A DNA stretch of 37,320 bases, taken from positions 1 to 37,320 of the forward strand of contig PANU01000057.1 of assembly GCA_002707745.1 (NCBI GenBank), written 5' to 3'. Under the pieces are notes generated by a model that was not told the origin of the DNA, searched no databases, and saw only the letters and a program-made list of their open reading frames with translations. Positions 20,544 to 29,246 of this stretch are shown piece by piece. The position numbers and the translations under genes are program-made. Origin of the DNA: Flavobacteriaceae bacterium. GTDB taxonomy: Bacteria > Bacteroidota > Bacteroidia > Flavobacteriales > Flavobacteriaceae. The stretch's first letter is position 1. Each line of letters begins with the position of its first letter.

Positions 20544-22367
20544 ATGCTAGACCAAAAACTATTACAAACGCTTAGCGAAAATTTAGAAAACGAACTTCCT
20601 ATAAACGAAGTCCTTCCAGAAGGGGGTAAACTTCATATTGATAAAATATTACCCTACATCTGTGTGTATCGGTACAAAAAAACTGACAGCTACTTTTCAG
20701 GTTTGCTAAAAACACAGGCATCGTATATTATTGTAAAGGACACGGTAGCTATTTCAGAATTAATAAAAACGCTTGCCATTGCCATTTCAAAAAAACTGAA
20801 TTCGTTTCTTATACTTGAAATGTGGCCCCTGCGAAAAAACCACGAAGCCGAGTTTGAGATCTCTTGCCCTGCAGGCAAAGCACCTGCAACCATTAAAGCC
20901 TTACAGGATGGCATTAATGAAATGCGCCTTATTTATCCTGAAGTTTCAGCAATAGTATCCGACACGCACAACAGACATCCCGACCGGCTGGAGCCACTGT
21001 TAAATCTGGACCAGACAAAAGAATCGGGAAGTTTAATTATTGGGTTGGCCGTTCCTACAATTTACCAAAGGCCAGAAGAAAACCAGATGTTTTCCATTTT
21101 TTATAGAAAATTTGCAACACATTTTTCAGAAATAATAAAACGCGCAGTATACGAATTTATAAGAGTACAAACATCCAATCCGTTTGCACATTACTTAATG
21201 CTTGGAAAAACAAATCTGGACCGGATTACCATGGAAGCAGACGAAGCCCTGGCTGAAATAAGCGAAGGAATGTCATTTTTAATGCGAACCACACCGGTAA
21301 ACAGTTCTCAGGAGTGGGAAAAATTTAAAGCCTCTAATTTTACCGAAAAACCAGCATTTAATTATAGGTTAGTTGCCCTGGATCCCGAGCAGCAAAAAAG
21401 AAAACTGTATAAAATTCCGTTGGAAAAAGTAGACGATCCAACCCTGGCCTATATCTTACGCGACAAACGGCTGGAAATTGAAAAACAACTTACTATGCTG
21501 GAAGAACGCGGAACCAATAGCTTTCGGTTTGTGGGGGAAAGTTTATACGGTGCTATTGAAGACAATGTACTGGTTGGAGCGCAGGAAATTTTAAAAACAT
21601 TTCCCGAAGGGGATAGCCCTTCCGAAAAAGAAAAATTTAGTTGTTACGACTTTGCCAAACACGCACAAAAAGAAATAGATTATTACCAGGAGAAATTTCC
21701 GCAGTTGCAATTATCCCTTGAAATAAGAAAAGATATTGCAGGCATCATGGTTTCTGAAACCAAGCTTTTAATAAGCAATCAAATAATGATGGATTCTCAA
21801 CGGTGCGACGCTTTAATACAACATGAGGTAGCTACCCATATTTTAACGTATTGCAACGGTAAAAAACAACCTATAAGGCAAATGTATGCAGGCTTTGCAG
21901 GCTACGATCAATTGCAGGAAGGTCTTGCTGTGCTAGCCGAATACCTGGTTAACGGACTTACAGTAAACAGACTGCGGTTACTGGCGGGACGTGTTATCGC
22001 TGCACATAGTCTGGTAATGGGGGCTTCTTTTATTGAAACATTTAACCTTTTAAAGAATTTCCATAGTTTCCCGGCACGTACCAGTTATTACATTAGCATG
22101 CGTATTTACAGGGGTGGCGGACTTATAAAAGACGCTGTTTATCTTGCTGGTTTAATGAATGTACTGGATTACATTAAAAAAGGTGGAAACTTAGAAACCT
22201 TATACGCTGGAAAATTTAACACCAACCATGTGCCGCTCATAGAAGAACTTATGCACCGGAACGTACTTAAAAAACCTGTTCTTCCAAGATTTTTGGAACG
22301 CGAAAACGTACAGGAACGTCTCAAAAACTTAAGAAACGGAATACAACTTACAGAATTACTTAACTAA
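20544..22367 (+). CDS. DUF1704 (QEGLA motif) putative metallopeptidase
   Basis: This 607-aa protein belongs to the family annotated as flavohemoglobin expression-modulating QEGLA-motif proteins (DUF1704). It contains HEVATH (H427, E428, H432), an HExxxH zinc-type motif, and the family signature QEGLA, whose glutamate (E459) sits where a third zinc ligand is expected. Eukaryotic DUF1704 members are the MATCAP enzymes, which remove C-terminal tyrosine from tubulin, so a carboxypeptidase-like activity is plausible but unproven in bacteria. No signal peptide is seen, so it is probably cytoplasmic. The ATP-grasp gene starts 10 bp downstream, and the pair is very likely one operon. Confidence 0.85.
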   Translation: MLDQKLLQTLSENLENELPINEVLPEGGKLHIDKILPYICVYRYKKTDSYFSGLLKTQASYIIVKDTVAISELIKTLAIAISKKLNSFLILEMWPLRKNHEAEFEISCPAGKAPATIKALQDGINEMRLIYPEVSAIVSDTHNRHPDRLEPLLNLDQTKESGSLIIGLAVPTIYQRPEENQMFSIFYRKFATHFSEIIKRAVYEFIRVQTSNPFAHYLMLGKTNLDRITMEADEALAEISEGMSFLMRTTPVNSSQEWEKFKASNFTEKPAFNYRLVALDPEQQKRKLYKIPLEKVDDPTLAYILRDKRLEIEKQLTMLEERGTNSFRFVGESLYGAIEDNVLVGAQEILKTFPEGDSPSEKEKFSCYDFAKHAQKEIDYYQEKFPQLQLSLEIRKDIAGIMVSETKLLISNQIMMDSQRCDALIQHEVATHILTYCNGKKQPIRQMYAGFAGYDQLQEGLAVLAEYLVNGLTVNRLRLLAGRVIAAHSLVMGASFIETFNLLKNFHSFPARTSYYISMRIYRGGGLIKDAVYLAGLMNVLDYIKKGGNLETLYAGKFNTNHVPLIEELMHRNVLKKPVLPRFLERENVQERLKNLRNGIQLTELLN

Positions 22368-22377
22368 AGAAAAATAT

Positions 22378-23418
22378 ATGAAAATTGCTTTTATTATTAA
22401 CGATCACGCAACCGAAAAACCTAATTATACTACACCAGCATTAGGGTATGCGGCTTACAAACGAGACCATGAGGTCTATTTTATTGGGGTTGGAGAATTA
22501 GCATATGCTAGTGACGGTCATTTGTCTGCCCGTTGTAAAACAACTTCTGGAAAAAAATTTAAAACTCAGGAAACATATTTTAAGACAGTACAAAAAGAAA
22601 AATTTTCTAGAATCAGTTCGAAAGATTTAGATGTATTATTTCTTAGAAATGACCCCAGCGATGAAATTGGCGAGCGCGAATGGGCACAAAATGCTGCCTT
22701 TATTTTTGGTGAAATTGCTACACGGGATAATGTAATTGTACTAAACCATCCAAAAACACTGGCGAGCGCGGTAAACAAAATGTACTTTCAACATTTTCCT
22801 GAAATATTGCGCCCCAAAACGATTATTTCCAGGGATCACGAAGAAATTAGAGCCTTCTTTAAAGAGCAGAAACAAAAAATGATTTTAAAACCACTACAAG
22901 GCTCTGGCGGCACGAATGTTTTCATGATAGACAAAAAGAATGAACAGAACTTAACTCAAACTATAGATGCTATTAGCCGCGATGGCTACGTAATTGCACA
23001 AGAATACCTTCCGGATGCCAAAAATGGCGATACCCGATTATTTTTAATGAACGGAGAACCACTGGCGGTAGATGGAAAATATGCCATTATGCAACGTGTA
23101 AATGCAAAAGGTGAAATACGTAGTAATATACACGCAGGAGGAAAACCCCAAAAAGTAAAAATGACCGATCAAATTATGAAACTTGCAGAAATAGTACGCC
23201 CTAAATTAGTCCAAGATGGTATGTTTTTGGTAGGAATTGATATTGTTGGAGATAAGTTGATGGAAATAAATGTGTTTAGTCCCGGAGGATTAAATGTTAT
23301 GGGACAAATGTATGAAGCAGATTTTTCCACAGAAGTAATTAAGTCTATCGAAAAAAAGGTATACTATAATAAAACGTATGAAGATTACCTCTTCAATAGC
23401 CGCTTAGCCACTTTATAA
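22378..23418 (+). CDS. GshB-like ATP-grasp ligase (glutathione synthetase family)
   Basis: This 346-aa ATP-grasp enzyme resembles prokaryotic glutathione synthetase. It has the GshB-like lid and ATP-binding segments NHPKTLASAVNKMYFQ, MILKPLQGSGGTNVFMI, VIAQEYLPDAKNGDTRLFL and the Mg/phosphate loop SNIHAGGKP, then FLVGIDIVGDKLMEINVFSPGG. It should couple ATP hydrolysis to formation of a peptide or amide bond. No gshA is present nearby, and the partner gene encodes a putative peptidase, so the true substrate may be a peptide or protein tail rather than gamma-Glu-Cys. It is followed 17 bp later by the cbpA-like gene. Confidence 0.85.
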   Translation: MKIAFIINDHATEKPNYTTPALGYAAYKRDHEVYFIGVGELAYASDGHLSARCKTTSGKKFKTQETYFKTVQKEKFSRISSKDLDVLFLRNDPSDEIGEREWAQNAAFIFGEIATRDNVIVLNHPKTLASAVNKMYFQHFPEILRPKTIISRDHEEIRAFFKEQKQKMILKPLQGSGGTNVFMIDKKNEQNLTQTIDAISRDGYVIAQEYLPDAKNGDTRLFLMNGEPLAVDGKYAIMQRVNAKGEIRSNIHAGGKPQKVKMTDQIMKLAEIVRPKLVQDGMFLVGIDIVGDKLMEINVFSPGGLNVMGQMYEADFSTEVIKSIEKKVYYNKTYEDYLFNSRLATL

Positions 23419-23435
23419 AATAAAAACTGAAATTC

Positions 23436-24332
23436 ATGGCATTTTTAGATTATTATAAAATTTTAGGCATCAATCAAAACGCTACGGAACAGGAAATAAA
23501 AAAAGCCTACCGTAAACAAGCCAGGAAATACCATCCCGATGTAAACCCCAACGATCCCGAAGCGCAGCGGAAATTTCAAGAAATAAACGAAGCCAATGAG
23601 GTCCTGAGTAATCCGGAAAATCGTAAAAAATACGATCAATACGGAAAAGACTGGAAACATGCAGACGATATTGAACGCGCAAAACAACAACAGCAATACC
23701 AACGACAAGCAGGGCAACAGGATTTTGGCGGATTTGGCGGGGAGGCCTCAGGGTATTCCGATTTTTTTGAGTCTATGTTTGGAGGCGGTCGCGGCGGCTT
23801 TGGGCGTTCGGCACAATTTAAAGGCCAGGACTACAACGCCAGCCTGCAAATTAACCTGACCGATGTGTACACCTCCCAAAAGCAAACCCTGACTGTAAAC
23901 GGTAAAAATATCCGGCTCACAATTCCCGCAGGTGTGGAAGATGGTCAGACCATAAAAATAAAAGGCTATGGCGGCGAAGGTGTTGGCGGAGGTCCTAAAG
24001 GAGATCTTTACATTACCTTCAAAATTAATAACAATACCAAGTTTAAAAGAGATAAAGCCGATCTACACCATACGGTTACACTGGATCTGTACACGGCTGT
24101 TTTGGGCGGCGATATTACAGTGGACACCTTTAAAAGCAAAGTAAAACTAAAGGTAAAACCTGGCACCCAGAACAATACAAAGGTAAAATTGAAAGGTAAA
24201 GGCTTTCCAAAATATAAAAAAGAAGACACTTTTGGCGATTTTTATATTACCTATCAGGTAACCATTCCTGAAAAGCTTTCCGCTAAAGAAAAAGAATTAT
24301 TTGAAGAACTTGCTAAACTACAAACATCATGA
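23436..24332 (+). CDS. cbpA: DnaJ-type co-chaperone, CbpA-like
   Basis: This 298-aa class B J-protein stimulates DnaK ATPase and delivers unfolded substrates. The J domain carries the HPD motif (YHPDVNPND, residues 33-35). A Gly/Phe-rich linker (GGFGG to GGGRGGFGR, ~95-125) and a C-terminal substrate-binding region (LTIPAGVEDGQTIKIKGYG, DLYTAVLGGDITVDT, GTQNNTKVKLKGKGFP) follow. There is no zinc-finger cysteine cluster, which separates it from DnaJ. Its stop overlaps the start of the CbpM gene (ATGA), matching the E. coli cbpA-cbpM arrangement. Confidence 0.92.
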   Translation: MAFLDYYKILGINQNATEQEIKKAYRKQARKYHPDVNPNDPEAQRKFQEINEANEVLSNPENRKKYDQYGKDWKHADDIERAKQQQQYQRQAGQQDFGGFGGEASGYSDFFESMFGGGRGGFGRSAQFKGQDYNASLQINLTDVYTSQKQTLTVNGKNIRLTIPAGVEDGQTIKIKGYGGEGVGGGPKGDLYITFKINNNTKFKRDKADLHHTVTLDLYTAVLGGDITVDTFKSKVKLKVKPGTQNNTKVKLKGKGFPKYKKEDTFGDFYITYQVTIPEKLSAKEKELFEELAKLQTS

Positions 24333-24622
24333 GCACCACAGAATACATCACGGTAACCCATCTTTGTAGCCAATACAAAGTGACATCACAGTTGTTTCAG
24401 CAATTACACGAAACGGGGTTAATACAGGTTATAACTGTAGAAGAAGAGCCTTGCGTACATATAGAAACTGTCCATCAGGTAGATAAAATTATGCGGCTTC
24501 ACCAGGATTTGAACGTAAACCCTGAAGGAATTGACATTATCCTAAATCTCCTGGAGAAAATCGACACCCTGCAAACCGAGATGAACTCTCTGGAACGAAA
24601 GCTTCGGCTATATAAAGAATAA
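24329..24622 (+). CDS. cbpM: Chaperone modulator CbpM
   Basis: This 97-aa protein matches CbpM, a MerR-like helix-turn-helix protein that binds the J domain of CbpA and inhibits its co-chaperone action. Visible are the YITVTHLCSQYKV start, an HETGLIQVITVEEEPCVHIE segment and the heptad-rich C-terminal helix (INLLEKIDTLQTEMNSLERKL). The overlap with cbpA by 4 bases allows coupled translation and balanced amounts of both. It ends 4 bp from the convergent bshC stop. Confidence 0.9.
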   Translation: MSTTEYITVTHLCSQYKVTSQLFQQLHETGLIQVITVEEEPCVHIETVHQVDKIMRLHQDLNVNPEGIDIILNLLEKIDTLQTEMNSLERKLRLYKE

Positions 24623-24626
24623 AAAC

Positions 24627-26219
24627 CTATAACGTTAACACGGTAAATTTTAAATCCAGGGGATCGAGTGTATCTTTTAAAGTTTGGAGTAAATCATCTC
24701 CATAAACGAGGTAATATTCAGAAAAATTGGTGTTGCGCTCCTGCAAACTCTGCTTTGGGAAGAGCCGGTCTTGTAGTGCTGTTAAGCGCGCTAACTGATC
24801 TGCTAGTTTTCTTTTTTGGGCTTTTAACAGTCTTTTTTCCAGGTTGTCCAAGCCATTTAATTGTTTCTTTTCCTGTGCTCCCACAGCTCCTACAAAAGAA
24901 GCATCGGTTTTTTTCGCTAACTCATACAAGTCTTTAAATTGCTGCTGCAAATGTTCCCGTTGGGGAGAAAGATCTATTTTTATTGCTGAAATTTGATGCG
25001 TAAAAGCTGTTCTTAAGTCGGTTTGCTTCTGGAATAACCGTTCCACCGAGACTTCCAGATTCTGAAGTTTTTCTGAAAGTTTTTCGGGCACCAACAACAC
25101 CGAGTTTCGCAATAAAAGTATTGGGAACGGCACCTCAACCGCTTCAAAGTACTCTTTTAACTGAAACCAATACGCCAGCTCACCGCCGCCGCCAACATAA
25201 CAAAGGTTTGGTAAAATCACTTCCTGATATAGGGGGCGTAACAAAGCATTGGGGGAGAAACGCTCGGGATGGGTTTGCAGTTCGTTGAAAATTTCATCCT
25301 TGGTGAATATAAGTTCGGTTTCGTTTACATAGAATTTTCCATCCCGTTCTATGATGCGCTCGCGAACACCTTCAGCCAAATAAAATAAATTGATTTCCCG
25401 CGGATGTACTTGTTCCCCGTAGCCCAAGTCCACTAGTTTTTCGGTAGTTTGAGTTACTTTTTTAAAGGATAGGTTTTCGATGAGTTCCTTTTCAGCATAC
25501 GGGATAAATTGTTTTTTAAGCTCCGCATCGTTTCCGTCTATGATTACCAGGCCGTATGCTTTAAACAGCTCATTCCCTAAATAGCGGGTGGCATCTGCCA
25601 GATTTTTATGTTTTGTATAAGCTTCGGTAAATAACTCCTGCAAGCGTTTTCCATTTTCACTCTCGCCAAAGGCTTTTGCAGTTTCTTTAGCGACCTCTGC
25701 TAACCCTTCTGTAGAAAATTCACCCACTGCCCCACCGTCCGGTCGTTCCCAAACCATCTTTTTTCCTTCAACATTAAAATAATTAATCTCCTCAAAATCG
25801 TGGTCTTCGGTTGCCATCCAGTATACGGGTACAAAATGGTTGGTAGGATATTCAGCAATCAGTTGTTCTGAAAGATTAATCACCGAAAAAATTTTATATA
25901 AAAAATACAATGGCCCGGTAAAAAGATTCAGTTGGTGGCCGGTGGTAATGGTAAACGTGTTTTCTTGTGAAAGGGATGCGATGTTCTTTTGAGTTGCTTC
26001 TGAAATTTCAAAACCTTCGTATTGTTTTTGAAGTTGATTCACTAAAGTTTGGCGGTCCAAATTGCGTACATTTCGACTCCGCTCAGTGTGCTCCTTAAAA
26101 TTTTGAAGTTTCGGAAACCTTCCGTAGAACTCTTTTAGTTCGGGTTTTTCAGCCAAATAATCACACATCAATTTGGAAAAATAGCCGGTTTCGCTGTACG
26201 GAATGGTAGATTTTGACAT
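24627..26219 (-). CDS. bshC: Bacillithiol biosynthesis cysteine-adding enzyme BshC
   Basis: BshC adds cysteine to GlcN-malate in the last step of bacillithiol synthesis. The 530-aa protein shows family segments ENTFTITTGHQLNLFTGPLYF, VPVYWMATEDHDFEEINYF, LFKAYGLVIIDGNDAELK and VILPNLCYVGGGGELAYWFQLK, with a coiled-coil-like C-terminal region. The track starts at 26243; the ATG at 26219 (MSKSTIPYSETGYF) matches the normal start better. Residues ~43-52 (EHTERSRNVR) are encoded by the TTTCGACTCCGCTCA repeat, which also occurs between yidC and pyrG, so the gene seems to have taken up this element in frame. Convergent with cbpM. Confidence 0.92.
   Translation of the reverse strand: MSKSTIPYSETGYFSKLMCDYLAEKPELKEFYGRFPKLQNFKEHTERSRNVRNLDRQTLVNQLQKQYEGFEISEATQKNIASLSQENTFTITTGHQLNLFTGPLYFLYKIFSVINLSEQLIAEYPTNHFVPVYWMATEDHDFEEINYFNVEGKKMVWERPDGGAVGEFSTEGLAEVAKETAKAFGESENGKRLQELFTEAYTKHKNLADATRYLGNELFKAYGLVIIDGNDAELKKQFIPYAEKELIENLSFKKVTQTTEKLVDLGYGEQVHPREINLFYLAEGVRERIIERDGKFYVNETELIFTKDEIFNELQTHPERFSPNALLRPLYQEVILPNLCYVGGGGELAYWFQLKEYFEAVEVPFPILLLRNSVLLVPEKLSEKLQNLEVSVERLFQKQTDLRTAFTHQISAIKIDLSPQREHLQQQFKDLYELAKKTDASFVGAVGAQEKKQLNGLDNLEKRLLKAQKRKLADQLARLTALQDRLFPKQSLQERNTNFSEYYLVYGDDLLQTLKDTLDPLDLKFTVLTL
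26071..26085. repeat. Flavobacterial short repeat, copy inside bshC
   Basis: TTTCGACTCCGCTCA lies inside the bshC reading frame and differs by one base from the intergenic copy at 11732-11746. On the coding strand it gives the residues TERSR. The frame is kept, so the gene remains open. Confidence 0.6.
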
Positions 26220-26384
26220 AAAATTTTCAGAAGGTTTGTTCAAAAATACAGGATAATTAAGAATTCAGAATTTAGAATTTAGAATTTGTGAGAACTTTAA
26301 GTAGGTTTCATTATTTTAAAATTTCAGCATAGCCTGTTAAAAATGGAAAATCTAGTATCTTAGCGACCCTTAAACAACCATACC

Positions 26385-28874
26385 ATGTTGAAACACCTTA
26401 CGCTTACTTTTCTTTTTATTTCAGTAACACTTACTGCGCAACTACAATCTCCAGCCGATTTCCTGGGCTACGAAATAGGCACCCAATTTTCCCGTCATGC
26501 CGATGTGGTGCGTTATTTTGAACACGTAGCAGCCAATAGCGATATGGTAACCTACGATACCTACGGAAAAACATACGAGCGCAGACCCCTTACCTATGCA
26601 GTAGTTTCAACAGCGCAAAACATTGCAAATATTGAGCAGATTAGAAAAGATAATCTAAAAAACATAGGCCTGGAAAACGGTACTGCGAGTCCGCAAACCG
26701 CCATTGTCTGGCTAAGCTATAATGTACATGGAAACGAAGCGTCCAGCACCGAAGCTGCGATGAATACCCTCTACAAACTCATAACCGAAAAACAAGCCTG
26801 GTTGCAAAACACCGTAGTTATAATTGACCCTTGCGTAAACCCGGATGGGCGCGATCGCTACGCTAACTGGTACAATCAGGTAAAAGCTACGCCGTACAAT
26901 GCAAAACAGGCAGCCATAGAGCATAATGAGCCCTGGCCTGGAGGAAGACCCAACCATTATTTATTTGATCTCAACCGTGATTGGGCGTGGGCAACGCAGG
27001 TAGAAACACAGCAACGATTAGAAGTTTACAACCAATGGATGCCACATATTCACGTAGATTTTCACGAGCAGGGCATAAATGAGCCGTATTACTTTGCCCC
27101 GGCGGCAGAGCCTTACCATGAGATTATTAGTGAGTTTCAGCGCGATTTCCAGACTGAAATAGGTAAAAATCACGCCAGATATTTTGATGCCGAAGGGTGG
27201 TTATTTTTTACCCGAGAACGTTTCGATTTATTGTATCCCAGTTATGGCGACACCTACCCTACTTTTATGGGGGCTATTGGAATGACCTACGAACAAGCAG
27301 GCCACGGTAGAGCTGGACTAGGAATTAACACCGACGAAGGTTTTGAGTTAACATTGGTAGACCGGGTAGCGCACCACACCACCACAGGACTTTCTACTAT
27401 TGAAATGGGAAGTAAAAATGCTGTAAAACTAAATTCAGAGTTTAAAAAATTCTTTAAAAATGACAACCTTACCTATAAAAGCTACGTCTTAAAAGGACAT
27501 CCGGACAAACTGAATGCACTAGCCAAGTTACTGGATAAACACCAGATTACCTACGGAATAAAAAGCAACGGTACCGTAAATGGCTTTAGGTATGCTGAAA
27601 ATAAAAATGGTAAAATGGATGTCACCAACGCACTTTTGGTAAGTACCAACCAGCCAAAAGGAAAAATGGTCAAGGTGTTGATGGAACCCAACGCAGTACT
27701 AACCGAACCGTTAACCTACGATATTACCGCATGGAGCATCCCACATGCGTACGGGCTGGAAGCAGTGGCTTCTACCGGTTTTGTTGCAGTAGATAAAGAA
27801 ATGTCGGCTTTAAAAACAACAAATACAGCTTCTCCGAACTCAGCTGGATACCTTGTTTCCTGGAATAGCATGTACGATGCACAGTTTTTAGCCGAGCTAT
27901 TGCAAAACGATATTCGCGTACGCTTTTCTGAAAAAGATCTTAAATTTAATGACAAAGATTTCGGTAAAGGAACCCTTGTCATTACCAAAAGTGATAATAA
28001 AACAAATGACCATTTCAACGAAAAAGTAGTTGAAATCGCCAACAAGCACAACCGACAATTATATGCATCCAACACCAGCTTTGGAGATACCAGAACCGAT
28101 TTTGGGTCGCCAGACATAAAATTAATTAACAACCAGCGCATTGCTGTTTTACGTGGCAATGGCGTTTCTTCGTTAAACTATGGCGCTATCTGGCATTTCT
28201 TTGAACAACAACTTAACTACCCTATTACTTCAATTGATACGGGCGATTTTAAAGCAGCTACGCTCCATAGTTTTGATGTGTTGGTTCTGCCTAGTGGTTG
28301 GTATTCCAGTTTAAAAGGTGATACTATGGATGCTGTGAAAACCTGGGTACAACGCGGGGGAAAAATTATAGCCATTGGGAGTGCCATAAACAGCTTTACA
28401 GACCTGGATGGTTTTGATCTTAAAAACAATGTTTCAACAGATACAACGAACGACACCGGGGAAACCAATAAAAGTGAAGGAAACCTTACTCCCTACGATC
28501 AACGCGAACGTACCCATGTAAAAAATCTTATTACAGGAAGTATTTATAAAGTAAAAATAGACCCCAGCCACCCAATGGCTTTTGGATATAGTGATACGTA
28601 TTATAGCTTAAAATTAGGGAGTGCTTCGTATTCATTTTTAGAAAACGGCTACAACGTTGGGTATATTGAAACTCCAATGTCGGTAGCTGGATTTTCTGGG
28701 GAAGACGCCAAAAATAAACTTACAAATTCATTGGTTTTTGGAGAAGCAAGAGTAGGCAGTGGTAGCGTTATCTATATGGTAGACGATGTACTATTTAGAA
28801 GCTTCTGGGAAAACGGAAAGCTGTTTTTTGTGAACGCACTGTTTTTTGTAAATAATAATAAGTTTACGTTGTAG
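26385..28874 (+). CDS. Exported M14-family zinc metallopeptidase
   Basis: This 829-aa exported protein has an N-terminal signal peptide (MLKHLTLTFLFISVTLTAQ) and a zinc carboxypeptidase (M14) domain. The metal ligands H115 and E118 lie in SYNVHGNEASS, the third ligand is H227 in VDFHEQG, and substrate-binding residues appear in NPDGRDR and DLNRDW. The C-terminal part (from ~590) resembles a class I amidotransferase-like fold (IAVLRGNGVSSLNYGAIWHFF, FDVLVLPSGWYSSL, GGKIIAIGSAI). This layout is common in Bacteroidota, where such enzymes digest peptides outside the cytoplasm. A good terminator follows 31 bases after the stop. It is the last gene before the CRISPR locus. Confidence 0.9.
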   Translation: MLKHLTLTFLFISVTLTAQLQSPADFLGYEIGTQFSRHADVVRYFEHVAANSDMVTYDTYGKTYERRPLTYAVVSTAQNIANIEQIRKDNLKNIGLENGTASPQTAIVWLSYNVHGNEASSTEAAMNTLYKLITEKQAWLQNTVVIIDPCVNPDGRDRYANWYNQVKATPYNAKQAAIEHNEPWPGGRPNHYLFDLNRDWAWATQVETQQRLEVYNQWMPHIHVDFHEQGINEPYYFAPAAEPYHEIISEFQRDFQTEIGKNHARYFDAEGWLFFTRERFDLLYPSYGDTYPTFMGAIGMTYEQAGHGRAGLGINTDEGFELTLVDRVAHHTTTGLSTIEMGSKNAVKLNSEFKKFFKNDNLTYKSYVLKGHPDKLNALAKLLDKHQITYGIKSNGTVNGFRYAENKNGKMDVTNALLVSTNQPKGKMVKVLMEPNAVLTEPLTYDITAWSIPHAYGLEAVASTGFVAVDKEMSALKTTNTASPNSAGYLVSWNSMYDAQFLAELLQNDIRVRFSEKDLKFNDKDFGKGTLVITKSDNKTNDHFNEKVVEIANKHNRQLYASNTSFGDTRTDFGSPDIKLINNQRIAVLRGNGVSSLNYGAIWHFFEQQLNYPITSIDTGDFKAATLHSFDVLVLPSGWYSSLKGDTMDAVKTWVQRGGKIIAIGSAINSFTDLDGFDLKNNVSTDTTNDTGETNKSEGNLTPYDQRERTHVKNLITGSIYKVKIDPSHPMAFGYSDTYYSLKLGSASYSFLENGYNVGYIETPMSVAGFSGEDAKNKLTNSLVFGEARVGSGSVIYMVDDVLFRSFWENGKLFFVNALFFVNNNKFTL

Positions 28875-28905
28875 AAATCTTTAACGCTTAAAATCAAAAC
28901 GTTAT

Positions 28906-28934
28906 AAACCGAAGCATTTGTTTCGGTTTTTTTT
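28906..28934 (+). terminator. Rho-independent terminator of the M14 peptidase gene
   Basis: AAACCGAA (28906-28913) and TTCGGTTT (28922-28929) form a perfect 8-bp stem with an 8-base loop, followed by more Ts to 28934. It separates the peptidase transcript from the CRISPR region. Confidence 0.82.
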
Positions 28935-29073
28935 ATATAAAGATTTTTCTTACTTTGTGTGTCTTCCCCACAAAATTTGTTAAAAATTAAAAATAAGATT
29001 GAAAAGGTATTGCACTATTTATTATGCAAAACCTCAAACTTTTTAATTTTATAAAAAGTAATCGAAAACATTT

Positions 29074-29109
29074 AAAAAAGAAAGGTGATAGATATAAATC
29101 TACCACCTT
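29074..29109 (-). terminator. Terminator hairpin at the 3' end of the tracrRNA
   Basis: A 12-bp stem with a 4-base loop (29082-29109) is followed on the minus strand by TCTTTTTT. It doubles as the 3' hairpin of the tracrRNA that Cas9 is expected to contact. Confidence 0.88.
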
Positions 29110-29160
29110 GAATGTTTTCACAACGGAATAGTCCTTATTGTGAATTGCTTTCAGATTGTA
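29074..29160 (-). ncRNA. tracrRNA of the type II-C CRISPR system
   Basis: The tracrRNA pairs with the crRNA repeat and holds it in Cas9. On the minus strand the anti-repeat CTGAAAGCAATTCACAA (29154-29138) is the exact complement of repeat bases 2-18, with one more G-U pair possible at base 1. It is followed by a nexus-like hairpin (GGA-CTAT-TCC), a linker GTTGTGAAAACATT, and a 12-bp terminator hairpin (AAGGTGGTAGAT/ATCTATCACCTT, one G-U pair) with TCTTTTTT. A weak promoter (TTTG-N23-TATAAATTTTG) would start the RNA near 29160, just before the anti-repeat, giving about 87 nt. The 5' end is inferred; the anti-repeat and terminator are seen directly. It is divergent from cas9, about 90 bp from its start codon. 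Confidence 0.88.
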
Positions 29161-29246
29161 AATCTACAAAATTTATAGTTACTAAAAATGAGGATAACCT
29201 CAAAAGAAAAAAAATGAAATAATAGTTTTATAAAAAATATATTATT

